Shown here: in pieces, positions 17,651 to 28,300 of the stretch | Numbering within the stretch: position 1 is the stretch's first letter | Layout: the number at the start of each line of letters is the position of its first letter | NCBI RefSeq assembly: GCF_015221875.1 | Contig: NZ_JACYGY010000001.1 | Span: 4,566,501 to 4,630,500, forward strand | Reading direction: 5' to 3' | Length of the DNA: 64,000 bases | Source: Dyadobacter subterraneus | Lineage (GTDB): Bacteria; Bacteroidota; Bacteroidia; Cytophagales; Spirosomataceae | Made by a program: the position numbers and the translations under genes | Notes under the pieces: generated by a model | Seen by the model: only the letters and a program-made list of their open reading frames with translations | What the model was told of the DNA's origin: nothing | Database searches by the model: none

Positions 17651-19657
17651 TCACTTCGCCTTTGGAATTTTCTTCAGTATGACTGCGCCCATTGGAGGCA
17701 AACTAAGCTGAATTGAATTTTCCTTGCCGTGCCATAAACTATTTTCCGATGTTACCGGTGCGGAATTTTTCTGGCCACTGCCCCAAAACAAGGTATCATC
17801 CGAATTGAAAATTTCTTCCCACGTTCCTGCCGACAGTACACCCACCCTATAATTAGGCCTTGGCACTGCGGTAAGATTCAGAACAATAACCAGATTTTGA
17901 TTTGGATCAGAAGCTTTCCGTGCATAAATCAGAACAGAATTTTCGCGATCCTGCGTGTCAATCCATTCAAAACCTTCACTCGAAAATGAATATTCAGAAA
18001 GCGCAATCTCAGATTTATAAATTCTGTTAAGCGCTTTTATACATTCTTTCATCCCTTTATGAGGAGCGAAATCCAGAAGATGCCAGTCCAGACTTTGTTC
18101 AAAATTCCACTCAGAGGTCTGCGCAAATTCTCCGCCCATGAAAACAAGTTTCGTTCCCGGATGCGTAAACATATAGGCAAACATCAGTCTCAGGTTCGCG
18201 AATTTCTGCCATTCATCGCCGGGCATTTTGTTGATCAGCGATTTTTTGCCATACACAACCTCGTCATGTGACAACGGAAGCATAAAGTTTTCAGAAAAAG
18301 CATAAACCAAACTGAAAGAAAGCTGATCCTGATGCCATTTACGGAAAGCCGGATCTTTTTCGAAATACTTTAAGGTATCGTTCATCCAGCCCATCATCCA
18401 TTTCATTCCAAAACCAAGTCCGCCTACAAAAACCGGACGGGAAACGCCTGGAAATGCAGTTGATTCCTCAGCAATACTCTGGATATCCGGAAACTCGGTA
18501 TAGGCCGCAATATTCATTTCTCTTAGCAAAGCAATTGCTTCAAGATTTTCCCTGCCGCCAAATTCATTCGGGATCCACTCATTATGTTTTCTTGAATAAT
18601 CAAGATAAAGCATGGAAGCCACCGCATCTACACGAAGTCCGTCCGTATGATAGCGATCCATCCAGAAAATGGAATTACTGATCAAAAACGATTTTACCTC
18701 ATTGCGGCCGTAGTTGAAAATGTAACTTTTCCAGTCCGGGTGATATCCTTTTCTTGGGTCTTCATGCTCATAAAGCGCTGTTCCGTCAAAACGAAAAAGT
18801 CCGTGCGCATCACCGGGAAAATGTGACGGTACCCAGTCAATATAAACCCCGATTTCTTCCTGATGCAGGCGATCGATCAGGTGCATTAATTCCTGAGGAG
18901 TTCCCATACGGGAAGCGCACGAAAAATAACCGGTGATCTGATATCCCCAGGATGGTGGATAAGGATGCTCCATTATAGGCATTAATTCCACATGGGTAAA
19001 ACCCATTTCCTTCACGTAAGGAACCAGCGATTCTGCAATTTCCTTATAGGTCAGGAAACGTTCCGGATCAGACGGATCACGTTGCCATGAACCTAAATGT
19101 ACTTCGTATACCGAAATCGGTGCGTTGAGTTTATTCTTTTCTTTACGGAGTTTCATCCAGTCCGCATCACCCCATTCATACCAGGTATCCCATACAATTG
19201 AGGCTGTTCTCGGCGCTACTTCACACCATAAAGCAAACGGATCAGACTTTTCAAGATGTTGACCATCGCTGGTTACGATCAGATATTTATAAACCTCTCC
19301 TACTCCGATATTCGGAATCCAGCCTTCCCAGATTCCGGAACTGTCCCAGCGTGGTGCAAGTCCGTGAGCATCTCTGTTCCAACCGTTAAAGTTACCAATC
19401 ACAGAAATATGGGATGCATTCGGAGCCCATACCGCAAAGTAAGTTCCCGTTACACCTTCCACATCCATTACATGGGAACCGAGTTTTTCATATAGTTTGA
19501 AATGTTTTCCCTGCTTGAAAAGATGAATATCAAAGTCGGTGAAACGGCTTATCGTTTCCACTGGTTTCAAGTCACGCTTTGGCACCGCAACCAAGTCCTG
19601 TTCCTGGGAAGACGCTTGGGACGAATTCTTTTTATTTTTACTGGTTGACTTAGTCAT
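17651..19657 (-). CDS. glgB: 1,4-alpha-glucan branching enzyme
   Basis: 668 residues. It forms alpha-1,6 branches in glycogen. An N-terminal carbohydrate-binding module (about 60-150, with YFAVWAPNA...VIGNFNGWNRD) is followed by the GH13 barrel. Catalytic nucleophile Asp344 in GLRVDAV, acid/base Glu397 in IAEESTAFP and the third carboxylate region LSHDEVV are all present; the nucleophile-acid spacing of 53 equals that of the E. coli enzyme. A low-complexity Lys/Ser/Gln-rich tail of about 25 residues precedes the domain. GlgE and a dipeptidase gene lie upstream on the same strand. Confidence 0.96.
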   Translation of the reverse strand: MTKSTSKNKKNSSQASSQEQDLVAVPKRDLKPVETISRFTDFDIHLFKQGKHFKLYEKLGSHVMDVEGVTGTYFAVWAPNASHISVIGNFNGWNRDAHGLAPRWDSSGIWEGWIPNIGVGEVYKYLIVTSDGQHLEKSDPFALWCEVAPRTASIVWDTWYEWGDADWMKLRKEKNKLNAPISVYEVHLGSWQRDPSDPERFLTYKEIAESLVPYVKEMGFTHVELMPIMEHPYPPSWGYQITGYFSCASRMGTPQELMHLIDRLHQEEIGVYIDWVPSHFPGDAHGLFRFDGTALYEHEDPRKGYHPDWKSYIFNYGRNEVKSFLISNSIFWMDRYHTDGLRVDAVASMLYLDYSRKHNEWIPNEFGGRENLEAIALLREMNIAAYTEFPDIQSIAEESTAFPGVSRPVFVGGLGFGMKWMMGWMNDTLKYFEKDPAFRKWHQDQLSFSLVYAFSENFMLPLSHDEVVYGKKSLINKMPGDEWQKFANLRLMFAYMFTHPGTKLVFMGGEFAQTSEWNFEQSLDWHLLDFAPHKGMKECIKALNRIYKSEIALSEYSFSSEGFEWIDTQDRENSVLIYARKASDPNQNLVIVLNLTAVPRPNYRVGVLSAGTWEEIFNSDDTLFWGSGQKNSAPVTSENSLWHGKENSIQLSLPPMGAVILKKIPKAK

Positions 19658-19820
19658 TGGTTAATATACAATTTACAATAATCGGATGAGAGTATAGGCT
19701 CCACTGGTTACCGTTTAGGGAACCCGTAATCGCTTCAATTTACAATTTTATTAAACTATTTCTTAAAATGTATCTATTATTTCATATCTCATCTAAAAAA
19801 CCAATGCCATAGTACTTTCA

Positions 19821-21026
19821 TTATATAGACTTACCTTTCTCAACAGCAGCCAGAACGCGCATAATATTTCCGCCCCAGATTTTTTCAATGTCTTTTGCTG
19901 AATATCCGCGACGGACAAGTTCTTCTGTAATCACGCCAATATCGCTCACATCATCCAGACCGATCACTTTTCCTCCACCATCAAGATCCATACCAATTCC
20001 TACATGATCCACGCTTGTTAGTTTAATTACATGTTCAATATGATCGACTGCATCTTTAATCGTAGGCATGTCGGATTCATATTTCTTTGCAGTAGCCTTC
20101 ATTTCTTCAAAAAGCGCTTTTTTATCGTCGGCTGACAAATCAGTTTGACGAAGTTTCAGACGTAATGCTTTCATTGATAATTCCTGCTGCATCGATGGTT
20201 TTTTCACAAAACCAGGCACAAAATTAATCTGAATCACACCACCATTTTTCGCAAGCGTTTTGATCATATCATCCGTCATATTTCTTGGCACATCACACAA
20301 AGCGCGGCATGAAGAATGGGAAGCAATGACCGGAACCTTGGTAAGTTTGATCACATCATAAAACGTAGAATCCGATACGTGGGAAATATCCACCATCATA
20401 CCCAAACGGTTCATTTCTTTCACAACCTGCTCACCAAAAGGACTTAAACCATTCCATTCCGGACCGTCTGGATCTGTTGAAGAATCAGCGATATCGTTAT
20501 TGGCTGAATGCGAAAGCGTGATATAACGCAGTCCCAGATCATAATATAATTTCAGGTTCGCCAGATCATTATTAACCGGCCAGCCGTTTTCCATTCCGAT
20601 GAAAACAGCTCTCTTTCCTTCTTTCTGCAATCTGTATGCATCTTTTGGCGTAGTGGCAATGCCGGCCATTTCAGGATGAAGTTTAACCGCTTCATGAATT
20701 TTATCAAAAATTGCCAGCGCTTTTTGCTTCGCTTCGGCGTTAGCTTCGGGGCTGCGTTTTCCCTGTCCTAAATAAACCGCAAAGAACATTCCGTCCATTC
20801 CGCCTTTTTTCATTCTTGGAAAATCGATTTGCGAACCGTCTTTTGCATAATCATGCTCCACAGAAACATCAAACCCTTCTTTCATCATATTGATCGGCAC
20901 ATCGGCATGTGTATCAATAGTCAATGCTTTTTCATGAATTTTCGCCGCTTTTTCTTTGATCGCATCCGGAGTTGTCTGCGCCTGAGAAAGTAAAGGGAGA
21001 GCAAGTAAGAGTAGTAACTTTTTCAT
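19821..21026 (-). CDS. Exported membrane-dipeptidase-type (M19) dipeptidase
   Basis: 401 residues with a signal peptide (MKKLLLLLALPLLSQAQ). The M19 zinc ligands are visible: HAD in DTHADVP, a Glu in GMENGWP, and His residues in SHSANND and SHSSCRALCD. The family cleaves dipeptides, including ones with D-residues, in the periplasm. It lies between GlgE and GlgB genes on the same strand with gaps of about 120 and 160 bp, so co-transcription is possible but a functional link to glycogen is not evident. Confidence 0.93.
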   Translation of the reverse strand: MKKLLLLLALPLLSQAQTTPDAIKEKAAKIHEKALTIDTHADVPINMMKEGFDVSVEHDYAKDGSQIDFPRMKKGGMDGMFFAVYLGQGKRSPEANAEAKQKALAIFDKIHEAVKLHPEMAGIATTPKDAYRLQKEGKRAVFIGMENGWPVNNDLANLKLYYDLGLRYITLSHSANNDIADSSTDPDGPEWNGLSPFGEQVVKEMNRLGMMVDISHVSDSTFYDVIKLTKVPVIASHSSCRALCDVPRNMTDDMIKTLAKNGGVIQINFVPGFVKKPSMQQELSMKALRLKLRQTDLSADDKKALFEEMKATAKKYESDMPTIKDAVDHIEHVIKLTSVDHVGIGMDLDGGGKVIGLDDVSDIGVITEELVRRGYSAKDIEKIWGGNIMRVLAAVEKGKSI

Positions 21027-21145
21027 AAATTAATTCAACGAGTAAGAGTGAAAATTTTGCAGTTATTTTCTGCGCCTTTCAAATTCACCCTTTTTTCTAT
21101 AAAAACCCAATTCTTATTTGCCTATTTAACACATTAGCCGAATCT

Positions 21146-23128
21146 CTAATGGTTTTCTCCATGATATTCCTCAATTCGTAATATATGAAATGGCAGAATG
21201 TGTGGATCCAGTTCCACGTAGTTCCAATCTCCTTTCCACTCATAGCGCGCATCCGTGATCAGGTCATGTGCAATATATTTTTCATCATAATTTTTATTAA
21301 TCATGTGAACAGGAACTTCCACCATGCCCGATTGACGGTGGTATGAATCAAGATTAACTACACAGAGCAATTTATTACCCGCAAAATCATTTTTCAAAAA
21401 GGCCAGTATCTGGTTGTTTTCCAGAAAACAGGTATGCACATCATTGGTCTTCTGCAAAGCCGGATTCTCCTTTCTTAATTTATTAATTAGTCCGATCAGA
21501 TAATGCACCTTGGTATCTTTTTCCCAGTCCCAATGCTTGATTTCAAACTTTTCAGAATTCCAGTACTCTTCCTTTCCTGGAAAAGATTCATAAACCAACT
21601 GTTCAAAAACCGGCCCGTATATTCCATAACTACCAGACAATGTAGCTGCAAGAAAGAACCGGATGAGCTGCTGAGGCTCATGTCCCGATTGCAGATTAAA
21701 TGGATTAATATCCGGTGTATTTGTCCAGAAAATGGGTTTGTAAAAATCCTTTTGAGATGAATATGCAAGTTCATTAATATATTGTTCAAGCTCATACTTT
21801 CGATTCCGCCACATAAAATAAGAATCAGAAAGTGCAAAACCGGAGTTAGACAGCGCATTCATAATCTTTGGCCTCGTAAAAGTACCGGCGTAGAAAATCA
21901 GATCAGGATATTGGGCAGTTATGTCGCTTATCAGATTCTTCCAAAAGTAAAACGGATGTTTTTCAGGTTGAATAACCCGGATAATACGGATTCCCCACGA
22001 AATCCATAATTGTATTATTTCTTTAAAAGCCTTACTTAAAGTTTCTTCATTATTTTCATCTATTTGGATGTTGTAAAAATCAGGTTCAACCGAGATTAAC
22101 TGACCCGATAAAAAAGTTTGTTTCAAGCTGTTTTTTTCAAACCATCCCGGATTTTGTATGACCCACGGATGATCCGGGGAAAACTGCAAGGAAAGATCCA
22201 GGGCAATTTCAACATCTCGTTTCCCAGCTTCCAGTACAAGATTTTTAAAGTCATCAATATTGCCAAGTTCAGGGTGAATGGCTTGGTGCCCACCCGTGGA
22301 ATTCCCGATTGAAAAAGGCGATCCCGGATCCGATTCGTCTGCTTTCTGCCCACCGTTTTTACCCTTTTTATATCGAAAACCAATTGGATTAATTGGTGGA
22401 AAGTGCAGGACGTCAAATCCCATATCTGCAATTCTTGGCAAACGTTTTATCACATCTTTAAACGTACCGTGTTTCCCGAAATCATCGGAGGCTGATCTTG
22501 GAAACATTGTATACCAGGAACTGAATTCAAGTTTTTTACGGTATACCAGTAATGGAAATTCTGCGGATTCATCAGAAAAGCCTATGTCAGGATAGCGGTT
22601 CAACCATTCGGTAAAACGAAAACTTCCTGCCAATTGTCCGGCCTCATCTTCACGATTTTTATCCTTAAAAAGCCGTATCGCTTCTTTTATAAGTGCTTTA
22701 TCATCTTTTAAGGCCAGTTTTGACATTTTCTCCAAAAGCTTTAATCCTTCAGGAATCAGGTCACTAACCGGCAGATATTTTTGCAGGCGCCGGCTAATCT
22801 CCCCCTGCCAGGTTGCGATGGGATCAACCCAGGCAACAATTTTGTATACATATTTACCTGCTTTTTCAACTGAAAACTGTCCTTCCCACCGGTCATTTCC
22901 TACGGGTTTCATGTAAGCTTTTTCCCAGTTTTCCTCTTTGTTTTTATAAAATATCCTTGCAGCCAATGCTGAATCTCCGTGGGTCAAAATATCAGCCTGA
23001 ACTATGATTGTATCACCCGAAATAACTTTTACAGCATAGGCACCGTGGAGATTCTCAGGTATGATATTCTCAATAATGACAAAATGATGATTCAGGTTTG
23101 AACTGATATTTACGGTTTGATTATTCAT
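21146..23128 (-). CDS. GlgE-family (GH13) protein lacking catalytic nucleophile and acid
   Basis: 660 residues, collinear with maltosyltransferase GlgE: N-terminal beta-domain (about 15-120), helical insert, then the GH13_3 barrel with LDLSLQFSPDHPWV, SYFMWRNRKYEL and NTPDINP. Where GlgE has the nucleophile (RVDNPH), this protein has RVIQPE (Ile386); where GlgE has the acid (AEAFTRP) it has AGTFTRP (Gly415). Only the third acid, Asp473, remains. Offsets from the Streptomyces coelicolor numbering (394, 423, 480) are a steady 7-8 residues, so the alignment is reliable. The frame is otherwise intact and well conserved, arguing for a pseudoenzyme or altered function, perhaps glucan or maltose-1-phosphate binding, rather than random decay. 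Confidence 0.85.
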   Translation of the reverse strand: MNNQTVNISSNLNHHFVIIENIIPENLHGAYAVKVISGDTIIVQADILTHGDSALAARIFYKNKEENWEKAYMKPVGNDRWEGQFSVEKAGKYVYKIVAWVDPIATWQGEISRRLQKYLPVSDLIPEGLKLLEKMSKLALKDDKALIKEAIRLFKDKNREDEAGQLAGSFRFTEWLNRYPDIGFSDESAEFPLLVYRKKLEFSSWYTMFPRSASDDFGKHGTFKDVIKRLPRIADMGFDVLHFPPINPIGFRYKKGKNGGQKADESDPGSPFSIGNSTGGHQAIHPELGNIDDFKNLVLEAGKRDVEIALDLSLQFSPDHPWVIQNPGWFEKNSLKQTFLSGQLISVEPDFYNIQIDENNEETLSKAFKEIIQLWISWGIRIIRVIQPEKHPFYFWKNLISDITAQYPDLIFYAGTFTRPKIMNALSNSGFALSDSYFMWRNRKYELEQYINELAYSSQKDFYKPIFWTNTPDINPFNLQSGHEPQQLIRFFLAATLSGSYGIYGPVFEQLVYESFPGKEEYWNSEKFEIKHWDWEKDTKVHYLIGLINKLRKENPALQKTNDVHTCFLENNQILAFLKNDFAGNKLLCVVNLDSYHRQSGMVEVPVHMINKNYDEKYIAHDLITDARYEWKGDWNYVELDPHILPFHILRIEEYHGENH

Positions 23129-23308
23129 CTTGAAAAATTATTTTTTTTCTTAATACTGGAAATATTTATAAATATTAACAATTAAATATCAAAATTGTAT
23201 GAATTTCTGAACAAGTTGTGCTGGAAAGTTTTATCTGGTTCCGGATTTGTTTTGGCTGAATGAATTCCTGATTGAAAATATTTTATATCAATCTATCAGG
23301 TAAATATT

Positions 23309-23968
23309 ATGCCTGGGAGTCTTTGCCCAATAAGTGTACATATTACAATTGTTAAAAAAGAAATTTTACACATACTCCTAACAAATTTGATAACGCATCA
23401 CAATTATCTTTCAGACGATGAGTTGACCAAACTCATCTGCCAGAATAATGACGAGTTGGCTTTCAGCACGTTATATACCCGGCATGCGCGTCTATTGGTG
23501 CACACTGCAATTCGTAAAACCGGTGCTAAAACGATTGCCGAAGACCTGGTGCAGGAAGTATTTTTCAAATTCTGGCTAGGCCGACATAAATTTGATATAC
23601 AAAAGAACGCGCAGGCTTACCTGCAGGGCATGCTCAAAAATGTCATTGTTTCACACTACTATAAAGAGCAGCGTCAGCACATTTTTTCAATTGATGAAGT
23701 GGAGTCTCCCGCGGATGACGTAACCCGTGAAAACCTGGACTATAACCTGCTCAGTGAGCTTTACGAACAATCGCTTTTAAAACTTCCTGAAAAATGCCGC
23801 CAGGTATTTGTATTAAGCCGAAAGGGTCACAGCCTGAAAGAAATTGCCGGCAAGCTTGAAATTTCAGAAAAAACGGTTGAAGCACATATCAGTAAGGCAC
23901 TCCGGATCCTTCGCGTTGAAATGAAAGATTATATCGCTTTAATGCTAATCAGCGCATCTTTTATTTAA
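23309..23968 (+). CDS. ECF-type RNA polymerase sigma factor
   Basis: 219 residues. Sigma region 2 (about 45-115, with ARLLVHTAIRKTGAKTIAEDLVQEVFFKFW) and region 4 (about 150-205, with LPEKCRQVFVLSRKGHSLKEIAGKLEISEKTVEAHI) are clear. The true start is uncertain: the first 25-30 residues are atypical and a TTG at about 23387 (before THHNYLSDDELTKLI) would fit the family better. It is followed by a FecR-type anti-sigma factor, an STN-domain SusC and SusD, the standard cell-surface signalling arrangement. It likely activates the downstream receptor genes when substrate binds. Confidence 0.93.
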   Translation: MPGSLCPISVHITIVKKEILHILLTNLITHHNYLSDDELTKLICQNNDELAFSTLYTRHARLLVHTAIRKTGAKTIAEDLVQEVFFKFWLGRHKFDIQKNAQAYLQGMLKNVIVSHYYKEQRQHIFSIDEVESPADDVTRENLDYNLLSELYEQSLLKLPEKCRQVFVLSRKGHSLKEIAGKLEISEKTVEAHISKALRILRVEMKDYIALMLISASFI

Positions 23969-24076
23969 TCAATTCAATTTTTTAAAAATAAATTCATATT
24001 TGAGTAAGGGATACATAGGGATTTGGTAGACTGTATAAGTAAACCTGTTTTTATAAGTGTAAACCTTACACATAAA

Positions 24077-25087
24077 ATGAATCCCAACATTCCTTCTTCT
24101 CAGATTTTAAAAAAATATCTGTCCAACTTATGCAGCAGCGAGGAACGGGCCATGGTAGATGCGTGGTATCAAAAACTGAACCTTGATTCCGGCGAAGCAT
24201 TTTCAGTATCTGACGAATCTGAACTGTATCAGCGTATTCAAAGTCAAATACATAAGGCCGAAAGTTCCTCTTCTGAAAAAGCCCGGTTCACATTCCGAAT
24301 CTGGAAGTTTATTAAGGCGGCAGCGGCTGTCATATTTCTTTCTTTCGGCTTATTTTATTTTTTCCAGTTTCACTCAAAAAACAGGACAGCAATAAAAACC
24401 AACGCTGATTCGTCACTCGTCACTTTTCAAAATAATCAGAAAAAAATAATCAGGTACACCCTTCCCGATCATAGTATTGTATGGCTTCGGCCGGGTGCAA
24501 ATCTGGTTCATCCAAAGGAATTTAAGCATAAAAAAAACAGAGAGATCCGGTTTAGCGGTGAAGGTTTTTTTGATATCGTTCATGACAAAAAACACCCATT
24601 TATCGTGAATTGTGGAAGCGTTAAAACGCAGGTACTCGGTACAACTTTCAGCGTACGGGCAAATACTGAGGAATCCACTTTTCAGGTTTCGGTTGTTACC
24701 GGCAGTGTTTCGGTCAGTACACCCAAAGGGAAAAATAACATGGAAACGGTAGTTCTACAACCAAAAGAACAGGCCATTTACGAAAAGGCGTCACAAAATG
24801 TAACAGTGAATCATTTGAAAAATGCTGCATCCAATCAGGAAAACTGGCAATCGGTTTCGCTGGCTTTCGACGAAACGCCCATGAGTGAAGTGGCAAACCG
24901 CTTGCAGATGACTTTTAAAATCAAAATTGAATTTGCCAATCTTAACATCAAAAAATGCAGGCTAAAAGTCGATTTCAATAATCAGCGGTTACCCGAAATA
25001 CTGGATATGATAGACATTTTGCTGGGTACCACTTACGAGATTGACGGAAGCAGGATTGTGCTTAAAGGAGATGGATGTAATGGTTAA
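24077..25087 (+). CDS. FecR-family anti-sigma factor
   Basis: 336 residues from the ATG at 24077 (MNPNIPSSQILKKYL); an upstream in-frame ATG at 24023 adds 18 residues without family character. A cytoplasmic N-terminus (about 1-85) is followed by one transmembrane helix (AAAAVIFLSFGLFYFF, about 75-95), a periplasmic FecR domain (LPDHSIVWLRPGANL..., VLGTTFSVRA) and a C-terminal DUF4974-type domain (FDETPMSEVANRL...). It should hold the upstream ECF sigma factor at the membrane and receive the signal from the STN domain of the SusC protein. Confidence 0.93.
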   Translation: MNPNIPSSQILKKYLSNLCSSEERAMVDAWYQKLNLDSGEAFSVSDESELYQRIQSQIHKAESSSSEKARFTFRIWKFIKAAAAVIFLSFGLFYFFQFHSKNRTAIKTNADSSLVTFQNNQKKIIRYTLPDHSIVWLRPGANLVHPKEFKHKKNREIRFSGEGFFDIVHDKKHPFIVNCGSVKTQVLGTTFSVRANTEESTFQVSVVTGSVSVSTPKGKNNMETVVLQPKEQAIYEKASQNVTVNHLKNAASNQENWQSVSLAFDETPMSEVANRLQMTFKIKIEFANLNIKKCRLKVDFNNQRLPEILDMIDILLGTTYEIDGSRIVLKGDGCNG

Positions 25088-25187
25088 TTGCCAATGGTTA
25101 AGGATTAAATTAATAGATACACCTTAAATATGTTTTATATGACGTAGATAAACTATCAAATCCGGATCAAAATTCTTAGTCAAAAAA

Positions 25188-25275
25188 AATCAGGAGTGGT
25201 TGCAACACTCCTGAATGTAAAATGACCAGGAACTCCCAAGAACGCGCAGTTCAGAACCATCGCCTTTCGGCGATT
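25188..25275 (+). promoter_or_regulatory. Structured leader before the SusC gene
   Basis: Two hairpins lie in the 232-bp gap before the susC-like start: CAGGAGTG-N7-CACTCCTG (about 25191-25213) and ATCGCC-TTTC-GGCGAT (about 25259-25274). Neither is followed by a T-tract, so terminator function is unlikely. They would fall in or near the 5' untranslated region of the receptor mRNA, where they could affect stability or be RNA-binding targets. Confidence 0.45.
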
Positions 25276-25319
25276 TACAGGATCGTTGTTTCCAACACTA
25301 ATCAATTCTCAGTAAAATT

Positions 25320-28300
25320 ATGAAAAAACATCTTCATCCAAGGCATGGATTGCTATTCAAAATCATGCGGTTAACTTTCTACCAACTCGTTTGCATCGGT
25401 CTGCTATCGGCAATGGCTTATGCGCACAACTCGCCTGCTCAGGATTTGCTGAACAGAGGCATTACAATTCAATTGCAAAATGTCACGCTTCAGGAAGCAC
25501 TGACCAAGCTTGAACAAAAGGCAAAAATACGCTTTGCGTACAGCAGTGACCTTCTTGACATGGGACAGCAGGTAAATATTTCCGCTAAAAATCAAAAACT
25601 GGGACTGATCCTTGATCAGTTATTATTTCCAAAGGGCATAACCTATCGTGTCAGTAATGACCAGATTCTTTTGTCAAAAGCGCAGAAAAACACTTCGGAA
25701 ATAAATTCAGAAAAAATGCTTTTAGCCGCTAATCCGGCTGAAATTAATATTTCCGGAACTGTAAAAGCTGCTGAAAATAATGAACCGCTTCCAGGCGTAA
25801 GTATTATTTTAAAAGGTACACAGCGTGGAACGACAACGGATGTCAATGGAAAATTCCAACTTGATGTCCCGGATGGTAGCGCGACGCTGATACTTTCTTT
25901 CGTAGGATACGTTTCACAGGAAATTGTTGTAGGAAACCGCACAACGCTGGATTTATCTCTGAAAGCAGATACAAAAGCGCTTGATGAAGTAGTGGTCGTT
26001 GGGTATGGAACTCAGAAAAAATCCACACTGACAGGTTCAGTTGCTTCTATAAAAGGAGGAGAAATTGCCGAAACTCCGGTTCCAAATATTTCCAATTCCA
26101 TGGCCGGAAAAGTGGCGGGTGTAAGCATGCGACCAAACGGAGGTCAGCCGGGATCGGATTCTCCCGACATTCACATCCGGGGTATAGGCACCACCGGCAA
26201 CAATAAACCACTTATTGTAGTTGACGGGATTATCCGCGACAACATCAACCAGATCGACCCGACGGCCATTGAAACAATATCTATTTTGAAAGATGCAGCT
26301 GCGGTTGCGCCCTACGGCCTGGGTGGTGCAAATGGTGTGGTATTAATTACAACAAAAAAAGGAAAAACAGGAGCGCCGAGTTTGTCGTTCAGCAGTTATT
26401 ACGGCACGCAGACGCCAACTTACTATCCTAAATTATTATCAGCCCAGGATTATATGCGGTTAAAAAACGAGGCATATATGAACGAAAATCCAACAGGAAC
26501 CCAGCAGCCTTTTGCCAATGACCTGATCGAAAATTATATCAGTTTGAATGCAAAAGATCCTGATCTTTATCCAATCAGCAATACCAAAAAGCTTGTGAAT
26601 ATGCACGCACCGATGCAGAACTATAATTTGCAGCTAAGTGGTGGAACGGATAAAATCAAGTACTACGCCGGTTTGGGATTTTTGCAGCAGAAAGGAATGT
26701 TTGATCCTGTAAAATATACCCGCTACAACTATAATCTGAATCTGGAAGCGCAGGCTACCAAAACAACAACGGTTTCGCTGGCACTGATCGGTTCAATTGA
26801 AAATACAAAATCGGTTGATGATGCGGTTTCGGCAACAAACCTTTTCCGTAACGGATTTAAATATATTCCCATCCGAAGCCTCTATTACAGCAATGGTTTG
26901 TGGGGAGAATTTGCAGGAAATTCGCCGGTTGGTGTGTTAAATGCAGGTTATTTAAAAAATACCAACAATACATTGCTTACCACCATTGCAATTGAGCAAA
27001 AACTTCCATTTGTAAAAGGTTTGAGCGCAAAAGGTACTTTCAGCTATGATCCAAACCAGCGTACAACAAAAGGATGGCACACGCCTTTCTATTATTACAC
27101 CCAAAATACCAACGTAACGCCCTATACCTACAATAAAGAAATTTCTACTTCCGAAGGTGGTGCTCCGTCTTTTACCTATTTGAGACAGGAATACAGAAAA
27201 ACGCAGACTTTCAGCTATCAGGCATATCTGAATTACCACAATTCTTTTGGTAAACATGATTTTACAGGTTTGCTGGTTGCGGAAGCGCGGAATAATACCT
27301 ATGAAATTTTCGCTGCACGACGGAATAACTACGCCATCAATGTAGATGAACTCGATATGGGAAGTTCCAACAAAAACGATTTTGACAATTCAGGAACTTC
27401 ATCCACGGGAAGTCAGATCGGTTATGTTTACAGACTTGGTTATGCCTATGCCGGCAAATATTTATTTGAGGCATCAGGGCGTTATGACGGGCATTACTAT
27501 TTTGCTCCCGGAAAACGTTACGGTTATTTCCCTGCTTTTTCTGTCGGATGGGTTTTATCAGAAGAAGATTTTATCAAAAAAAACCTGCCTATGGTTGATA
27601 ATCTGAAACTGAGAGGATCTTGGGGAAAATCAGGAAACCTTGCCGGTACTGCATTTCAATATCTGACAGGATACAATCTGTACGGAAATGCTTACGCACT
27701 TGGAACGGGATCAATGGTCCAGGGTTCTTACATTCCAAACGAGGCCAATAAAAATATTACCTGGGAAATTTCTACCAAAACTGACGTTGGTTTTGAAGCT
27801 TCGCTATGGAGAGGTTTACTGAATGTTGAATTTGACTATTTCCATGAAAAAAGAACAGGGATGCTTTTGCCTCCTGCTGTGAGCGTACCGGTAGAATATG
27901 GTCTTGGACTGGCCGACGAAAATGCCGGGATTATGACAAATGGCGGATTTGAGTTCAGCCTTGGTACCAGCCACAAATTTGCCAATGGGCTAAAACTTGG
28001 TTTCAACGGAAACATGAGTTATTCCAAAAACAAAATGGTGCAGGTTTTTGAAACTGCTGCTACACGAAACAATCCAAACCGCAGCAGAACAGGCCGGCCA
28101 TTCGGCACGCCATTTGGATACCATGCACTTGGCATATTTGGCACAGCAGATGACAAAAATGATGATGGCATTATCGACAGCAAAGATGGATACAATGTAG
28201 CGCAGTTTGGTACCCTGCATCCTGGTGATATTCGTTATGCAGATTTGAGCGGCCCGGACGGAAAACCGGATGGTAAAATTGACGCCAATGACCAGACCGT

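Noticed and set aside
25188..25215. Terminator after the FecR gene
   Set aside because: The hairpin has no T-tract on the plus strand and lies about 100 bp past the stop, close to the next gene.
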